In this document: positions 8,986 through 17,484 of the stretch, piece after piece
Numbering within the stretch: position 1 is the first letter of the stretch
How the letters are laid out: each line of letters opens with the position of its first letter
From: Domibacillus antri
GTDB lineage: Bacteria > Bacillota > Bacilli > Bacillales > Domibacillaceae
DNA length: 64,000 nucleotides
Direction of reading: 5' to 3'
Assembly: GCF_001936625.1 (NCBI RefSeq)
Contig: NZ_MSDU01000022.1
Location: 62,001 to 126,000 of the forward strand
Translations under genes and position numbers: made by a program
The notes under the pieces: generated by a model
What the model was told of the DNA's origin: nothing
The model's input: the letters and a program-made list of their open reading frames with translations, nothing else
Databases searched by the model: none

Positions 8986-9792
8986 ATGCACATATTACTC
9001 GTTATGGCCGGTTCCATGCTTGTCGCCGTCGCCTATAATTTCTTTTTAATTCCGCATGAAATTTTAAGCAGCGGGCTGAGCGGGATTGCGATTATGCTCG
9101 GCATCATTACACCGCTCAACACCGGTCTTTTAAACTTATTATTAAATTTACCGCTTCTTATTCTCGGCGTGATGAAGCTGGGGAAACGGTTCATTGCGTA
9201 TACCATTTTATCCGTTGTGACATTGTCAATCGGGCTGTATGCGGTGCCCGTCATTGAACTGTCGACGGAACCGATTTTATCTTCGTTATTCGGCGGCGTG
9301 CTGACGGGCGCGGGAGTCGGAATTATTTTTCGCGCATCCGCATCGTCCGGGGGCTTTGATATTATTGCGATGCTGCTGGCCCGAAAAAAAGATTTTCCGC
9401 TCGGGGCGCTTTTGTCCGTCATGAACGCGGCTGTTATCGTCGTGGCCGGCTTTTTGTTCAGCTGGGACGCCGCTTTAAACACATTAATCGGGATTTATGC
9501 GACCGGAAAAGTCGTCGATACCATTCATACGAAACATATTAAATTAACATTGAACATTGTCACGTCAAAAGGCGACGAAATGTGTGAGAAGCTGCTCAAA
9601 AGTCTTTACCGCGGCATTACGGTGATGGAAGGGAAAGGCGCCTATTCAGGGGAAAGCCGGCAGATTTTAATGACCGTCATCACGCGCTATCAATTAAATG
9701 AAGTGAAGCAGATCATTCATGACATTGACCCGACTGCGTTTGTGAACATTACACAGACCGTTGAAGTGGTTGGTTTGTTTCACCGGGAATAA
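8986..9792 (+). CDS. YitT-family membrane protein (DUF161/DUF2179)
   Basis: Membrane protein of 268 aa with about five hydrophobic segments in residues 1-165 followed by a soluble C-terminal DUF2179 domain (about 185-265, containing RGITVMEGKGAYSGE). The family has several paralogues in B. subtilis (YitT, YpjC, YqfU, YvjA, YxkD), and I cannot say which is orthologous. Function is unknown; transport or binding of a small ligand is often assumed. The ATG follows an AAGGGGG-type site, and a TTATAAT box lies about 30 nt upstream. A clear terminator follows. Confidence 0.88.
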   Translation: MHILLVMAGSMLVAVAYNFFLIPHEILSSGLSGIAIMLGIITPLNTGLLNLLLNLPLLILGVMKLGKRFIAYTILSVVTLSIGLYAVPVIELSTEPILSSLFGGVLTGAGVGIIFRASASSGGFDIIAMLLARKKDFPLGALLSVMNAAVIVVAGFLFSWDAALNTLIGIYATGKVVDTIHTKHIKLTLNIVTSKGDEMCEKLLKSLYRGITVMEGKGAYSGESRQILMTVITRYQLNEVKQIIHDIDPTAFVNITQTVEVVGLFHRE

Positions 9793-9797
9793 GAAAA

Positions 9798-9824
9798 AGC
9801 CGATCCCTCTGCCAGGATCGGCTT
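9798..9824. terminator. Terminator between yitT-like and DUF2922 genes
   Basis: AAGCCGATCC and GGATCGGCTT pair around a 7-nt loop. It sits between two convergent genes and probably serves both. Confidence 0.8.
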
Positions 9825-9831
9825 CGTTTGC

Positions 9832-10044
9832 TTACAAAATGTCCGTGACTTCGCGGTCAACGAGGCTTGCTTTTTTTACGGAAATGAATGAACCGGTTGT
9901 CGAGATGAACACGCCGGATGCAATGATCGCATCCATTGCCTGCTGCACAGCCGCGGCATTGACCGGCTCAACCGGGGCATCAACCGTCAAGCTCGCACTG
10001 CCGCCTTCCGATGTGTTGAACTGAAGCTTCAATGTTTTCGCCAT
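9832..10044 (-). CDS. DUF2922 family small protein
   Basis: Protein of 70 aa, MAKTLKLQFNTSEGGSASL at the start, matching the DUF2922 family of Firmicutes. No signal peptide or membrane segment. AAAGGAGG precedes the ATG. It lies 24 nt after a DUF1659 gene; the DUF1659-DUF2922 pair is a recurrent arrangement in Bacillaceae and the two share a common fold pattern (short beta strands, one central helix). Biological role unknown. Confidence 0.88.
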   Translation of the reverse strand: MAKTLKLQFNTSEGGSASLTVDAPVEPVNAAAVQQAMDAIIASGVFISTTGSFISVKKASLVDREVTDIL

Positions 10045-10068
10045 AATGACATTCCTCCTTTGTTATTG

Positions 10069-10284
10069 TTAGTTAATAACCGATGTGTCACTGCGTTCGA
10101 CGGATGCGAGCGGCAATGATGAAAGTGCCGCAATCGCGTTGGCTACTGCCTGAAACTGATCGGCTGTCGCGGCCGGTTTCACGTTTGAATAAGACTTCGC
10201 TTTATACACGGATTTGCCTGACTCATCCACCCCGTGATCAAACACGAGACGAAGCGTCGATTTGTTCAACGTCATGGTTGCCAT
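10069..10284 (-). CDS. DUF1659 family small protein
   Basis: Protein of 71 aa beginning MATMTLNKSTLRLVFDHGVD, characteristic of DUF1659. It is paired with the DUF2922 gene downstream and preceded by GGAGGG. Its upstream region carries a motif of about 34 nt also present before the yvrJ-like gene at 10639-10776, indicating co-regulation although a repeat element separates the two units. Function unknown. Confidence 0.88.
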   Translation of the reverse strand: MATMTLNKSTLRLVFDHGVDESGKSVYKAKSYSNVKPAATADQFQAVANAIAALSSLPLASVERSDTSVIN

Positions 10285-10300
10285 GTTGTATCCCTCCTTT

Positions 10301-10338
10301 CATTGGTTATGTACAGCGAAATCTTAAAAATCGATACC
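10301..10338 (-). promoter_or_regulatory. Conserved promoter motif, copy 1 (DUF1659-DUF2922)
   Basis: On the minus strand the region reads GGTATCGATTTTT, a few bases, TTTCGCTGTACATAACC, ending just before the ribosome binding site. The closely similar copy at 10794-10832 precedes the yvrJ-like gene, with about three quarters of positions identical at the same distance. It does not resemble a standard sigma-A -35/-10 pair; the factor using it is unknown. Confidence 0.55.
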
Positions 10339-10402
10339 TTGTTTTTAAAAAACTTTAGATAAAATAAGTTGACATCAGAAGCTGTCAGGATAAAAAAGCG
10401 CC

Positions 10403-10621
10403 GCTGTCCCAAAAGTATGGGGGAAGGCCGAATTCTGAACCATTTTGGCCGATTTATCGATATTACAGCCGGATTCTGCCTCATGAAGGCCGAATTTACA
10501 AAAATTCGGCCCAAATTACAAGGAAACCGGCCCAAAATCAGAAAATACGTCCCAAACTGCAAGAAATCCGGCTATAAACATGAAGAAGGGGAGGCCTCAA
10601 TGAGCTTTTGAGACATCCCCT
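10403..10621. repeat. Composite repeat element, copy A (full length)
   Basis: A CCCAAAAGTATGG edge (from 10408) is followed by units starting at 10426, 10447 and 10468 (GGCCGAATTCTGAACCATTT and variants, 21-nt period). A central palindrome at 10488-10511 (GGCCGAATT facing AATTCGGCC) follows, then three or four units in the opposite sense ending at CCGGCT (10568-10573). A hairpin at 10587-10621 closes the element (GGGGAGGCCTCA / TGAGACATCCCC). It fills the gap between the yvrJ-like and DUF1659 genes, and the hairpin may terminate yvrJ transcription. Related copies lie at 24313, 41532, 43907, 48867 and 58169. Confidence 0.85.
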
Positions 10622-10638
10622 GCCTTTTTTAATATACG

Positions 10639-10776
10639 TTACTGTTTCATTTTGTCGGGAAGAGTCTGGATGGATTCGATGACGCCGTCGAGTTTCGTTT
10701 CGATGCGGTACAGTAAATAAAACGTGACCGCAATCGGAAATCCGACATCCTGGATAAGCGGCAGCAATGTGTCCAT
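10639..10776 (-). CDS. YvrJ family small membrane protein
   Basis: A 45-aa protein starting MDTLLPLIQDVGFPIAVTFY, a single hydrophobic helix followed by a charged tail (RIETKLDGVIES), the YvrJ family signature. A strong AAAGGAGG site lies 7 nt before the ATG. YvrJ proteins commonly accompany DUF1659 and DUF2922 genes, which follow here after repeat copy A. The shared upstream motif suggests that the three are regulated together. Function unknown. Confidence 0.85.
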   Translation of the reverse strand: MDTLLPLIQDVGFPIAVTFYLLYRIETKLDGVIESIQTLPDKMKQ

Positions 10777-10793
10777 GAAACATTCCTCCTTTC

Positions 10794-10832
10794 TTGCTTG
10801 TTATATACAGTGAAAGCGAAAAAATCGAAACC
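10794..10832 (-). promoter_or_regulatory. Conserved promoter motif, copy 2 (yvrJ-like gene)
   Basis: On the minus strand: GGTTTCGATTTTTTCGC, then TTTCACTGTATATAACA, at the same distance from the ribosome binding site as copy 1 before the DUF1659 gene. Confidence 0.55.
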
Positions 10833-10929
10833 GGACCGGGCAAGTTGGTGGAAATAATAAGACTATTAATCATGTAAAGCCGTATAGGGGAAGGTGGCAA
10901 TATTTCATTTGTCCTGACGCTGAAAACAG

Positions 10930-10962
10930 AAAAAAACCGTGACATGATGGTTCAGTTCACGG
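10930..10962 (-). terminator. Terminator of the diguanylate cyclase gene
   Basis: On the minus strand CCGTGA and TCACGG pair around a 14-nt loop and are followed by a run of T residues. The stem overlaps the stop codon region. Confidence 0.7.
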
Positions 10963-12603
10963 CGTAGTTGTGTCATATACAGTTGTACGGGCGCGTCCTT
11001 TCCGTTTGGAGTGATACAGTGCTTTATCGGCTTTTTTGAACAGCTGCGCCGGCTGTTCTCTGGGATGCGGCGACATGGTAGCGGCTCCGATGCTGACAGA
11101 GATGATGCCGTCCGGTGCGTCTTTGTGCGGAATGCGTAAGTTTTCCACGGACTTCCGGATGAGTTCGGCCAGGCCGTAGCTTACAGCCGTTATGCCGGGC
11201 GGGATGATGACCGCGATTTCCTCTCCTCCATAACGGGCGGCGACTGCACCTGCTGTTTTCACTGTTTCTTCAATCGAAACGGCCACTTGGCGGAGTGCTT
11301 TATCTCCGGCGTCGTGTCCATACCGGTCATTATATTTTTTGAAAAAGTCGATGTCCAGCAATAAAAGCGACAGCGGTTTTTTTTTATCCAATGCTTCTTT
11401 CCATGACAGCTCGAGCACTTCGTCAAAATAGCGCCGGTTGCCGATGCCGGTCAAACTGTCGCTCAATGAAAGATGTTTTAACATTTCATTCGCCTGGCGC
11501 AGTTCTTTTTCCGCCTGACGCCGCAGTGAAAATTCCTGTTCGAGTTCACGCGCCATTTGATTATAGGCGGAATGGAGCGCTTTAAATTCATCGAGCGATT
11601 GATCAAGAACCCGATTAGAAATGCGGTGGCTGTAATTCCCAAGTCTCAGGACAACTGTTCCTTCGAGCAGCTGATTGATTGGAAAAATGATTTGCTGCAT
11701 AAGAAGCCGAATAACGCCGGATGCAATGATAAAGACGAACAGCAAAATACAGCTCATGAAGAACAGCGAACGCCAGAAGGGAGCATTCACTTCCGCGGTT
11801 TCAATTTCGCCGACCAGCAGCCATTCGCCGTCATGAATCCAGCGGTACTGACCGATCACAGATGCGCCGGAGGCATTTTCATACGAATCCCCAGGGGCCT
11901 CTTCTTTCAGCGCCTGCTGAAACACATCAGTTCCGGAAATGGTGAGAGGGGCGGATTCATCATTTCGGCTTAACACAAGACCGGACTGATCTGTTAAATA
12001 CACCTTGCCCGTTTCGCCAAATTGAAAGGTGTTAATAACGTTCGAGATCATATCCATCGTGATCATGCCGGCGACTACGCCGTCAATTTCCCCGTCCGCG
12101 TTCCGGGCAGGTGAGGCAAACACGACAACAGGTGTATTGTCAGACCGTCTTTCAATGACACCGGTCGTGACGGTATTGCCCGCAATAGCCGCTTTAAAAT
12201 AAGCGCGGTCTTTTACATTTAACGTTCCCTCTACGCCGTTCCGGTTTAGATTGTATACGACTAAACCATCTTTATTGATCACGGTTAAATTATCGAAATC
12301 ATCACGTGTTTCGGCAAACTTGTTCAGCCGGTCGTATAAATCCTTCCGTGAGCCGGCGGAAGAGGCCAAATAGGATACATCATTGGATAATCCATTCATC
12401 CATTCGTCAATCATCATGTGCTGCATACGCAGCGCTTCATCAAGACTATGAGCTGCTTCCTGTTCGCGCTGATCATACACAAACACAACAAGCGGCAGTA
12501 TCGCCAGCAGCCCGCCAAGTAATAACAAAAAGGCGGTACTCACTAAAAAACGTCCTTTTATCGTATGCAATGACCAATAATGAAACCGGTGCAGCAGCTC
12601 CAT
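10957..12603 (-). CDS. Membrane sensor diguanylate cyclase (dCache-HAMP-GGDEF)
   Basis: Makes cyclic di-GMP from two GTP. The 548-aa protein has an N-terminal membrane helix (about 20-40), an extracytoplasmic Cache-type sensor with NLNRNGVEGTLNVKDRAYFK and VVFASPARNADGEIDGVVAG, a second membrane helix (about 275-300), HAMP, a short coiled coil, and a GGDEF domain with catalytic RYGGEEIAVI. The RxxD product-inhibition site expected just upstream reads TAGA, so feedback control by that site should be absent. The ATG at 12603 follows AAGGAGG; the upstream GTG/ATG starts lie before this site. Ligand unknown, though the Cache type often binds small organic molecules. Confidence 0.9.
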   Translation of the reverse strand: MELLHRFHYWSLHTIKGRFLVSTAFLLLLGGLLAILPLVVFVYDQREQEAAHSLDEALRMQHMMIDEWMNGLSNDVSYLASSAGSRKDLYDRLNKFAETRDDFDNLTVINKDGLVVYNLNRNGVEGTLNVKDRAYFKAAIAGNTVTTGVIERRSDNTPVVVFASPARNADGEIDGVVAGMITMDMISNVINTFQFGETGKVYLTDQSGLVLSRNDESAPLTISGTDVFQQALKEEAPGDSYENASGASVIGQYRWIHDGEWLLVGEIETAEVNAPFWRSLFFMSCILLFVFIIASGVIRLLMQQIIFPINQLLEGTVVLRLGNYSHRISNRVLDQSLDEFKALHSAYNQMARELEQEFSLRRQAEKELRQANEMLKHLSLSDSLTGIGNRRYFDEVLELSWKEALDKKKPLSLLLLDIDFFKKYNDRYGHDAGDKALRQVAVSIEETVKTAGAVAARYGGEEIAVIIPPGITAVSYGLAELIRKSVENLRIPHKDAPDGIISVSIGAATMSPHPREQPAQLFKKADKALYHSKRKGRARTTVYDTTTP

Positions 12604-12827
12604 TGACGTCCTCCTTTTTATTTCGCTCATCCTATTTTACAATTAATGAGCAATATTTTCTATTAAATTACCAAAAATGTTAGAGATGACGGAATAAAGG
12701 GCTGTTTGAATAGGCTTATATTTGAACTGTTTCTTTACTCATAAATATGTCTTCTTTCATACATTTCTTCTTCTGGTATCGATTTTTCCTTTTTTTCTGT
12801 ACATAAAAAATAAAAGGAGCTTTTACG

Positions 12828-13577
12828 ATGCCAAACTTTCTGCGAAACGAACGTCCGCTTATTATTTTACCGGAGCTTGCCGAAAAGATCGGCTTGAACG
12901 AAGCGGTCATTCTGCAGCAAATTCATTACTGGCTGGAAAAGAAACGGCATGTGATTGAAGGGAAAAGCTGGGTGTACAATACATACGAAGACTGGCAAAA
13001 ACAGTTTCCATTCTGGTCGGTGACCACGATCCGCCGCACGCTGAAAGGGCTTGAGAAGAAGGGGCTTTTATTGACAGGGACCTTTAGTGTGATGGCATTT
13101 GACCGGACAAAATGGTACACGATTGATTACAACAAGCTGGAATCCATGATGGGTCCATGTGATCAATCTGACGTGACGACGGAGCCAGAACGGACAGACG
13201 ATGTGACCAAGCCGGATACACCTATAACAGAGAGTAGCCAACAGCAGATATCTACAGGAGATGTTTCTTTATCGGAACGCGAAATGTTTGAGCAATCGAT
13301 CGGAAAAGAAAAAGTCGAAGAAGCGGTGGAAATTGCGCGGTCGAAAGGGATTACCAGCTGGGCGTATATTCGCGCGATTTTACGCAATTGGGAGACAGAC
13401 AGCCGGAAAAAGAAAAAATCAGTCCGGGTAGAAAGGCTTCCGGACTGGTTTAAGAAAGAAGAGACGCCGATTGAATTTGACGCTGATTTTGAAAAAGACC
13501 GCGCGTCCTTAATGCGTGAGCTCGCCACACGCTTCAAGCAAAAGGTCGACAATGTGAACAGCCCGGACTTTGTCTGA
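12828..13577 (+). CDS. DnaD-domain replication-type protein
   Basis: A 249-aa protein with an N-terminal winged helix (about 1-90: NEAVILQQIHYWLEKK, then WSVTTIRRTLKGLEKKGLL) typical of phage and plasmid replisome organisers. A polar linker and a C-terminal DnaD/DnaB2 domain follow (about 150-215, ending ITSWAYIRAILRNWETD). Such proteins bind DNA and help load helicase. No phage or plasmid genes are nearby, so it is a stand-alone chromosomal copy. Its last 69 nt overlap the 3' end of the convergent glcF gene, with no terminator between. AAAAGGAG precedes the ATG. Confidence 0.82.
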   Translation: MPNFLRNERPLIILPELAEKIGLNEAVILQQIHYWLEKKRHVIEGKSWVYNTYEDWQKQFPFWSVTTIRRTLKGLEKKGLLLTGTFSVMAFDRTKWYTIDYNKLESMMGPCDQSDVTTEPERTDDVTKPDTPITESSQQQISTGDVSLSEREMFEQSIGKEKVEEAVEIARSKGITSWAYIRAILRNWETDSRKKKKSVRVERLPDWFKKEETPIEFDADFEKDRASLMRELATRFKQKVDNVNSPDFV

Positions 13578-14846
13578 CAGGCCTTCGCGTTCGATGCCGA
13601 GCTTCATTTGCAGCAGGCAGCCCGGGTTTGCAGTCACGATGGTATGCGCTTCAGTCGCTTTCGCTTTTTCCATTTTGTGATCGAGAATCTGCATGGACAT
13701 GTCGGATTCGACGATATTGTAGATGCCCGCTGATCCGCAGCAGCTGTCCGCATTTTCCATCTCCCTGTAGTTGGCGCCGTCGATTGCATTCATCAGGGCG
13801 CGCGGGGCAATATGGGTGTTCATGACATTGCGCAAATGACAGGAGTCCTGATACGTAATTGTCTGCGGTTCCATTTTTAATTCGATCCGCTGATGGAAAT
13901 CAAGCTCGAATAAAATTTGCGTGATGTCTTTCATTTTGGCGGTAAAGGCTTTCGCGCGGTCCGCATATTCCGGGTCGTCTTTCAGCAGATGATCGTAGTC
14001 GATTAAAAAGGCTCCGCAGCCGCCCGCGTTCGTGATAATGTAGTCGGCGTTTGTTTTTTCGAACGCGTCAATGTTGCGTTTTGCCAGGTTTTTTGCGCCG
14101 TCTTTTTCACCGCTGTGGCCATGGAGAGCGCCGCAGCAATTTTGTCCGTCTGGAATGACGATATCACAGCCCGCTTTTTGCAGCAGCTTGATCGTCGCGT
14201 TGTTTGTCTCCAAAAACATCGTGTCCATCAGGCAGCCGGAAAAAAAGGCGACCGTGGCCGTTTTTTCAGCGAGTGCTGAGAAGCTTCGCGGACGGTTTTT
14301 CATGTCGCGTTTTTTCGGAACAGCAGGAAGGGCGCGTTCCATCGCCTGCATGCTTTCCGGGAACAGCTTCATGAAACCGAGTTTACGCGTGGCGTTTTGC
14401 AGGCCGCTCCGCTGGTAAATGCCGAGCAGTGTGACCGCGTGTTCCATCCGGTTTTGGTGCGGGAAAAGCCCTTCAAATACGGTTTTTCGAACGGCTTTCA
14501 CCGGTGCGGAATGCTCGTTATGATCGTTGAAAATGTCGCGTGCTTCTTCCAGCAAGTGGCCGTATTTCACGCCGGCCGGGCAGACGGGTTCACACGCCCG
14601 GCAGCCGAGGCATAGATTCAATGATTTTTCGACGTCATCATCCGGTGCGATCAGTCCGTCATGCACGGCTTTCATGAGGGCAATTCGTCCGCGCGGCGAT
14701 TGGCTTTCATCTAATCCCGTTTCCAGATACGTCGGACAGGAAGGGAGGCAGAAGCCGCATCGCATACAGTTTAACAGTTCCGCTTCATCCATCCGCAAGC
14801 TGAACGATTCTTGAATCGCTTTTTCTCGTGCCGTCATCGTTGTCAT
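13509..14846 (-). CDS. glcF: Glycolate oxidase iron-sulfur subunit GlcF
   Basis: Electron-transfer subunit of the glycolate (2-hydroxyacid) oxidase complex, 445 aa. Two ferredoxin-like [4Fe-4S] motifs lie near the N-terminus (CMRCGFCLPSCP and CLGCRACEPVCP), followed by two CCG domains (GQNCCGALHGHSG and NADSCCGSAG), as in GlcF and YsfD. The ATG overlaps the glcD stop (ATGA), so translation is coupled. With GlcD it oxidises glycolate to glyoxylate. The gene runs 69 nt into the convergent DnaD-like gene. Confidence 0.93.
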   Translation of the reverse strand: MTTMTAREKAIQESFSLRMDEAELLNCMRCGFCLPSCPTYLETGLDESQSPRGRIALMKAVHDGLIAPDDDVEKSLNLCLGCRACEPVCPAGVKYGHLLEEARDIFNDHNEHSAPVKAVRKTVFEGLFPHQNRMEHAVTLLGIYQRSGLQNATRKLGFMKLFPESMQAMERALPAVPKKRDMKNRPRSFSALAEKTATVAFFSGCLMDTMFLETNNATIKLLQKAGCDIVIPDGQNCCGALHGHSGEKDGAKNLAKRNIDAFEKTNADYIITNAGGCGAFLIDYDHLLKDDPEYADRAKAFTAKMKDITQILFELDFHQRIELKMEPQTITYQDSCHLRNVMNTHIAPRALMNAIDGANYREMENADSCCGSAGIYNIVESDMSMQILDHKMEKAKATEAHTIVTANPGCLLQMKLGIEREGLSDKVRAVHIVDLLLEACGELTH

Positions 14847-16255
14847 TGGGAGATCACCAGCCTTTTCCGTGTTTCTTTCGCAAAGATTTTACCGGGGTTC
14901 ATAATATTGTCCGGGTCAAAGGACTGCTTGATCGCTTTCATAATCGCGATGCCTTCCGGACCCATTTTCCATTCTAAATAGGGCGCTTTCATCATGCCGA
15001 CGCCGTGCTCGCCGGTAATCGTGCCGCCGAGTTCAATCGCTTTAGCGAAAATGTCCGCAAACGCCGCTTCAACCCGTTCCATTTCATCGTGATCGCGCGC
15101 ATCGGTCGGGCATGTAGGATGAAGGTTGCCGTCACCCGCGTGGCCGAACGTCGCAATCGTCACGTTATGTTTCGCCGCGATTTCGTTGATCGCTTTGACC
15201 ATGTTGGCAATTTCTGAACGGGGTACGGTCGCGTCTTCTAAGATGGTCGTCGGTTTTAAACGGGCAAGCGCAGACAAGGCTGCACGGCGGGCGCTTGTCA
15301 AGGCGAGCGCTTCGGCTTCCGTTGCGGCGATTTGAACGGAAACGGCCTGTTCGCGCGTGCAAATATCCGCTATTTTCTGCATGTCACGGGCGACAATTTC
15401 CGCTGGTCCGTCCTGTTCAATGAGCAGGACCGCTTCCACATCTGTGGGCAGGCCGATTTTCGCAAAGTCTTCGACGGCTTTTAACGTCGGGCGGTCGAGA
15501 AACTCAAGCGTCGCCGGAATGATTTTGGCCGCGATGATTTCTGAGACGGATTTCGCCGCGGCGTCCATACTTTGATAGAGCGCGAGCATCGTCTGCTTCG
15601 TTTCCGGCATCGGAATGAGCTTCAGCGTCGCTTCGGTAATGACCGCGAGCGTTCCTTCCGATCCGGTTAAAAGTCGTGTTAAGTCATAGCCGGCCACGTC
15701 TTTTGCGAGTTTGCCGCCGGTCCGGATGATGTCGCCATTCGGCAGTACGGCTTCAAGGGCCATGACATAATCACGTGTGACGCCGTATTTCAATCCGCGC
15801 AGGCCGCCGGAATTTTCGTTAATGTTGCCGCCGATGGTTGAGATTTTCATGGAACTCGGGTCAGGCGGATAAAAGAGGCCGCGTTTTTCGACGGCGTTAA
15901 TCATATTCAGTGTGACAACGCCCGGCTGCACCGTGACCGTTAAGTTTTCTTCATCGATCTCAAGAATTTGGTTCATATGTTTAAACAGCAGCACAATTCC
16001 GCCTTCAGAAGGGACCGTGCCTGCGGCTAAATTTGTTCCGGAACCGCGCGGGACAATGGGAATCTTTTCTTCCCGGCAAACGTTTACAATTTGAGAGACT
16101 TCTTTTGTATTCCGCGGTGCTATTACGGCGTCAGGCATCGATTGAAAATTAGGCGTCGCGTCATATGAATAGACAAGTCGTCCGGCAGGGGAGACATCGA
16201 CATTTTCAGCGCCGACGATCGCGGTGAATTTTGTTTTTATGTAATCTGAAATCAT
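14843..16255 (-). CDS. glcD: Glycolate oxidase FAD subunit GlcD
   Basis: FAD-dependent 2-hydroxyacid dehydrogenase, 470 aa. The N-terminal FAD-binding_4 domain includes PIVPRGSGTNLAAG (pyrophosphate contact) and STIGGNINENSGGLRGLKYG; the C-terminal FAD-oxidase domain ends GTITGEHGVGMMK. It is the ysfC counterpart and oxidises glycolate or a related hydroxyacid, passing electrons to GlcF. The ATG follows AAAAGGAG. It is the first gene of the glcDF operon and lies downstream of the CdaR-type regulator on the same strand. Confidence 0.94.
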   Translation of the reverse strand: MISDYIKTKFTAIVGAENVDVSPAGRLVYSYDATPNFQSMPDAVIAPRNTKEVSQIVNVCREEKIPIVPRGSGTNLAAGTVPSEGGIVLLFKHMNQILEIDEENLTVTVQPGVVTLNMINAVEKRGLFYPPDPSSMKISTIGGNINENSGGLRGLKYGVTRDYVMALEAVLPNGDIIRTGGKLAKDVAGYDLTRLLTGSEGTLAVITEATLKLIPMPETKQTMLALYQSMDAAAKSVSEIIAAKIIPATLEFLDRPTLKAVEDFAKIGLPTDVEAVLLIEQDGPAEIVARDMQKIADICTREQAVSVQIAATEAEALALTSARRAALSALARLKPTTILEDATVPRSEIANMVKAINEIAAKHNVTIATFGHAGDGNLHPTCPTDARDHDEMERVEAAFADIFAKAIELGGTITGEHGVGMMKAPYLEWKMGPEGIAIMKAIKQSFDPDNIMNPGKIFAKETRKRLVISQ

Positions 16256-16335
16256 ACTATTCGCTCCTTTTCTTGTATCTTAACCTATAAACACGTGTTG
16301 TTATATAGAGATAAATGGGAAAATGAAGCGGAATT

Positions 16336-17424
16336 TTATTCGTTTTTTGTATGTTCATCCAAAAAACGAAGCGCTAAATAAAGCGAGACGACATCCGGTA
16401 ATTGTTTCAGGTCCAGACCGGTCAAGTCCTGTATTTTTTTCATCCGGTAATGAAGCGTGTTAATGTGAATTTTCAGGACCGAGGCGGTTTCTTTTAAAGA
16501 CATATTTTGATTAAAAAACGTCTGGAAGGTGTCGAGCAGTTCCGGGTTGTTTCTCACATTGCGCAAAATTCGTTTTATGAATTCCTCCCGCGCGGTGGAG
16601 CTGATTTCGTGCAGACATAAATCAAGCCGCAAGTCTTCTTCAAAGACAATCCAGTTTGGTTTAGCCGCAGCCAGCGCCCGCTCCGCCTGTGCGTAACCGG
16701 CTGCCACATCGGCTGCCTCCACTGCTTGTCCAATTCCGATGCGGACAGGCAGATTCATAAATGAACGTAATCTTTCCAGTTTATATGTAAGGGTTTCTTT
16801 CTCAAAGTGCGCGCCGTGAATGAGAAGAATACGGTCATTGCCGCGGTGGACGAAAAAATCCTGATCGCGCGGATCATCCCAGAACCGTGTCAATTCGGCC
16901 AGGCTGTTATACGTAAACTCCTCCAGCTGAATAATAATAAATTGCCGCTTTGCGGTTAAATCGATGTTAAAAAGGGCCGCTCGTCCGATTAACTCCTGTG
17001 ACCACGTATCCGCCTGCAGCCAATCATAGACAAATGACTCCAAACCGCGTGTCCGCCATTGAAACTGCTCCGAATAATAGCTTTCTTGAATAAGCAGCTC
17101 CGTCATTTTCCGCAGCAGCTCTCCATAAGGTAAAATGCGTTCCGGTTCTCCGGTAATCCCGATGACGCCGATGACGCTGCCAAGAAAGAAAATAGGCAGA
17201 TTTAAGCCGTTTTTGACCCCTTGCAGCCGCTCTTCATCTTCTTTATAAATCACCATCTTCCGCCGTTCCCGGGCACACAGCAAAGCACCTTCATGAAACA
17301 AACCGACCCGCGCCGCATCAGAGCTTGCCATGATCACGCCATCCACGCCGGCAATAAGGACATTTTCATCTAAACATTTCTTTACTTCATCTATGATTTT
17401 TTTAGCGAGAAAAGTCGAAAGCAT
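16336..17424 (-). CDS. ysfB: CdaR/PucR-type transcriptional regulator, YsfB-like
   Basis: A 362-aa regulator with an N-terminal sugar-diacid recognition domain (about 1-130, beginning MLSTFLAKKIIDEVKK), a GGDEF-like middle region, and a C-terminal PucR helix-turn-helix (MSLKETASVLKIHINTLHYR). CdaR proteins typically activate genes in response to hydroxy or sugar acids such as glycolate or glycerate. Its position before glcD-glcF matches ysfB-ysfC-ysfD of B. subtilis, so it is the likely regulator of that operon. GGGAGG precedes the ATG. Confidence 0.88.
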   Translation of the reverse strand: MLSTFLAKKIIDEVKKCLDENVLIAGVDGVIMASSDAARVGLFHEGALLCARERRKMVIYKEDEERLQGVKNGLNLPIFFLGSVIGVIGITGEPERILPYGELLRKMTELLIQESYYSEQFQWRTRGLESFVYDWLQADTWSQELIGRAALFNIDLTAKRQFIIIQLEEFTYNSLAELTRFWDDPRDQDFFVHRGNDRILLIHGAHFEKETLTYKLERLRSFMNLPVRIGIGQAVEAADVAAGYAQAERALAAAKPNWIVFEEDLRLDLCLHEISSTAREEFIKRILRNVRNNPELLDTFQTFFNQNMSLKETASVLKIHINTLHYRMKKIQDLTGLDLKQLPDVVSLYLALRFLDEHTKNE

Positions 17425-17484
17425 CCGGGCAGCCTCCCATCCTTTTTATCTGTAGTGTATCACAAGATGAAAAGGATGGAGCCT

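Noticed and set aside
10369-10611. Plus-strand 80-codon ORF within repeat copy A
   Set aside because: It is made entirely of the 21-nt repeat units and has no ribosome binding site.
12828-13577. Prophage or integrated plasmid
   Set aside because: Only one phage-like gene (DnaD type) is present; its neighbours are ordinary metabolic and signalling genes and no attachment-site duplication was noticed.
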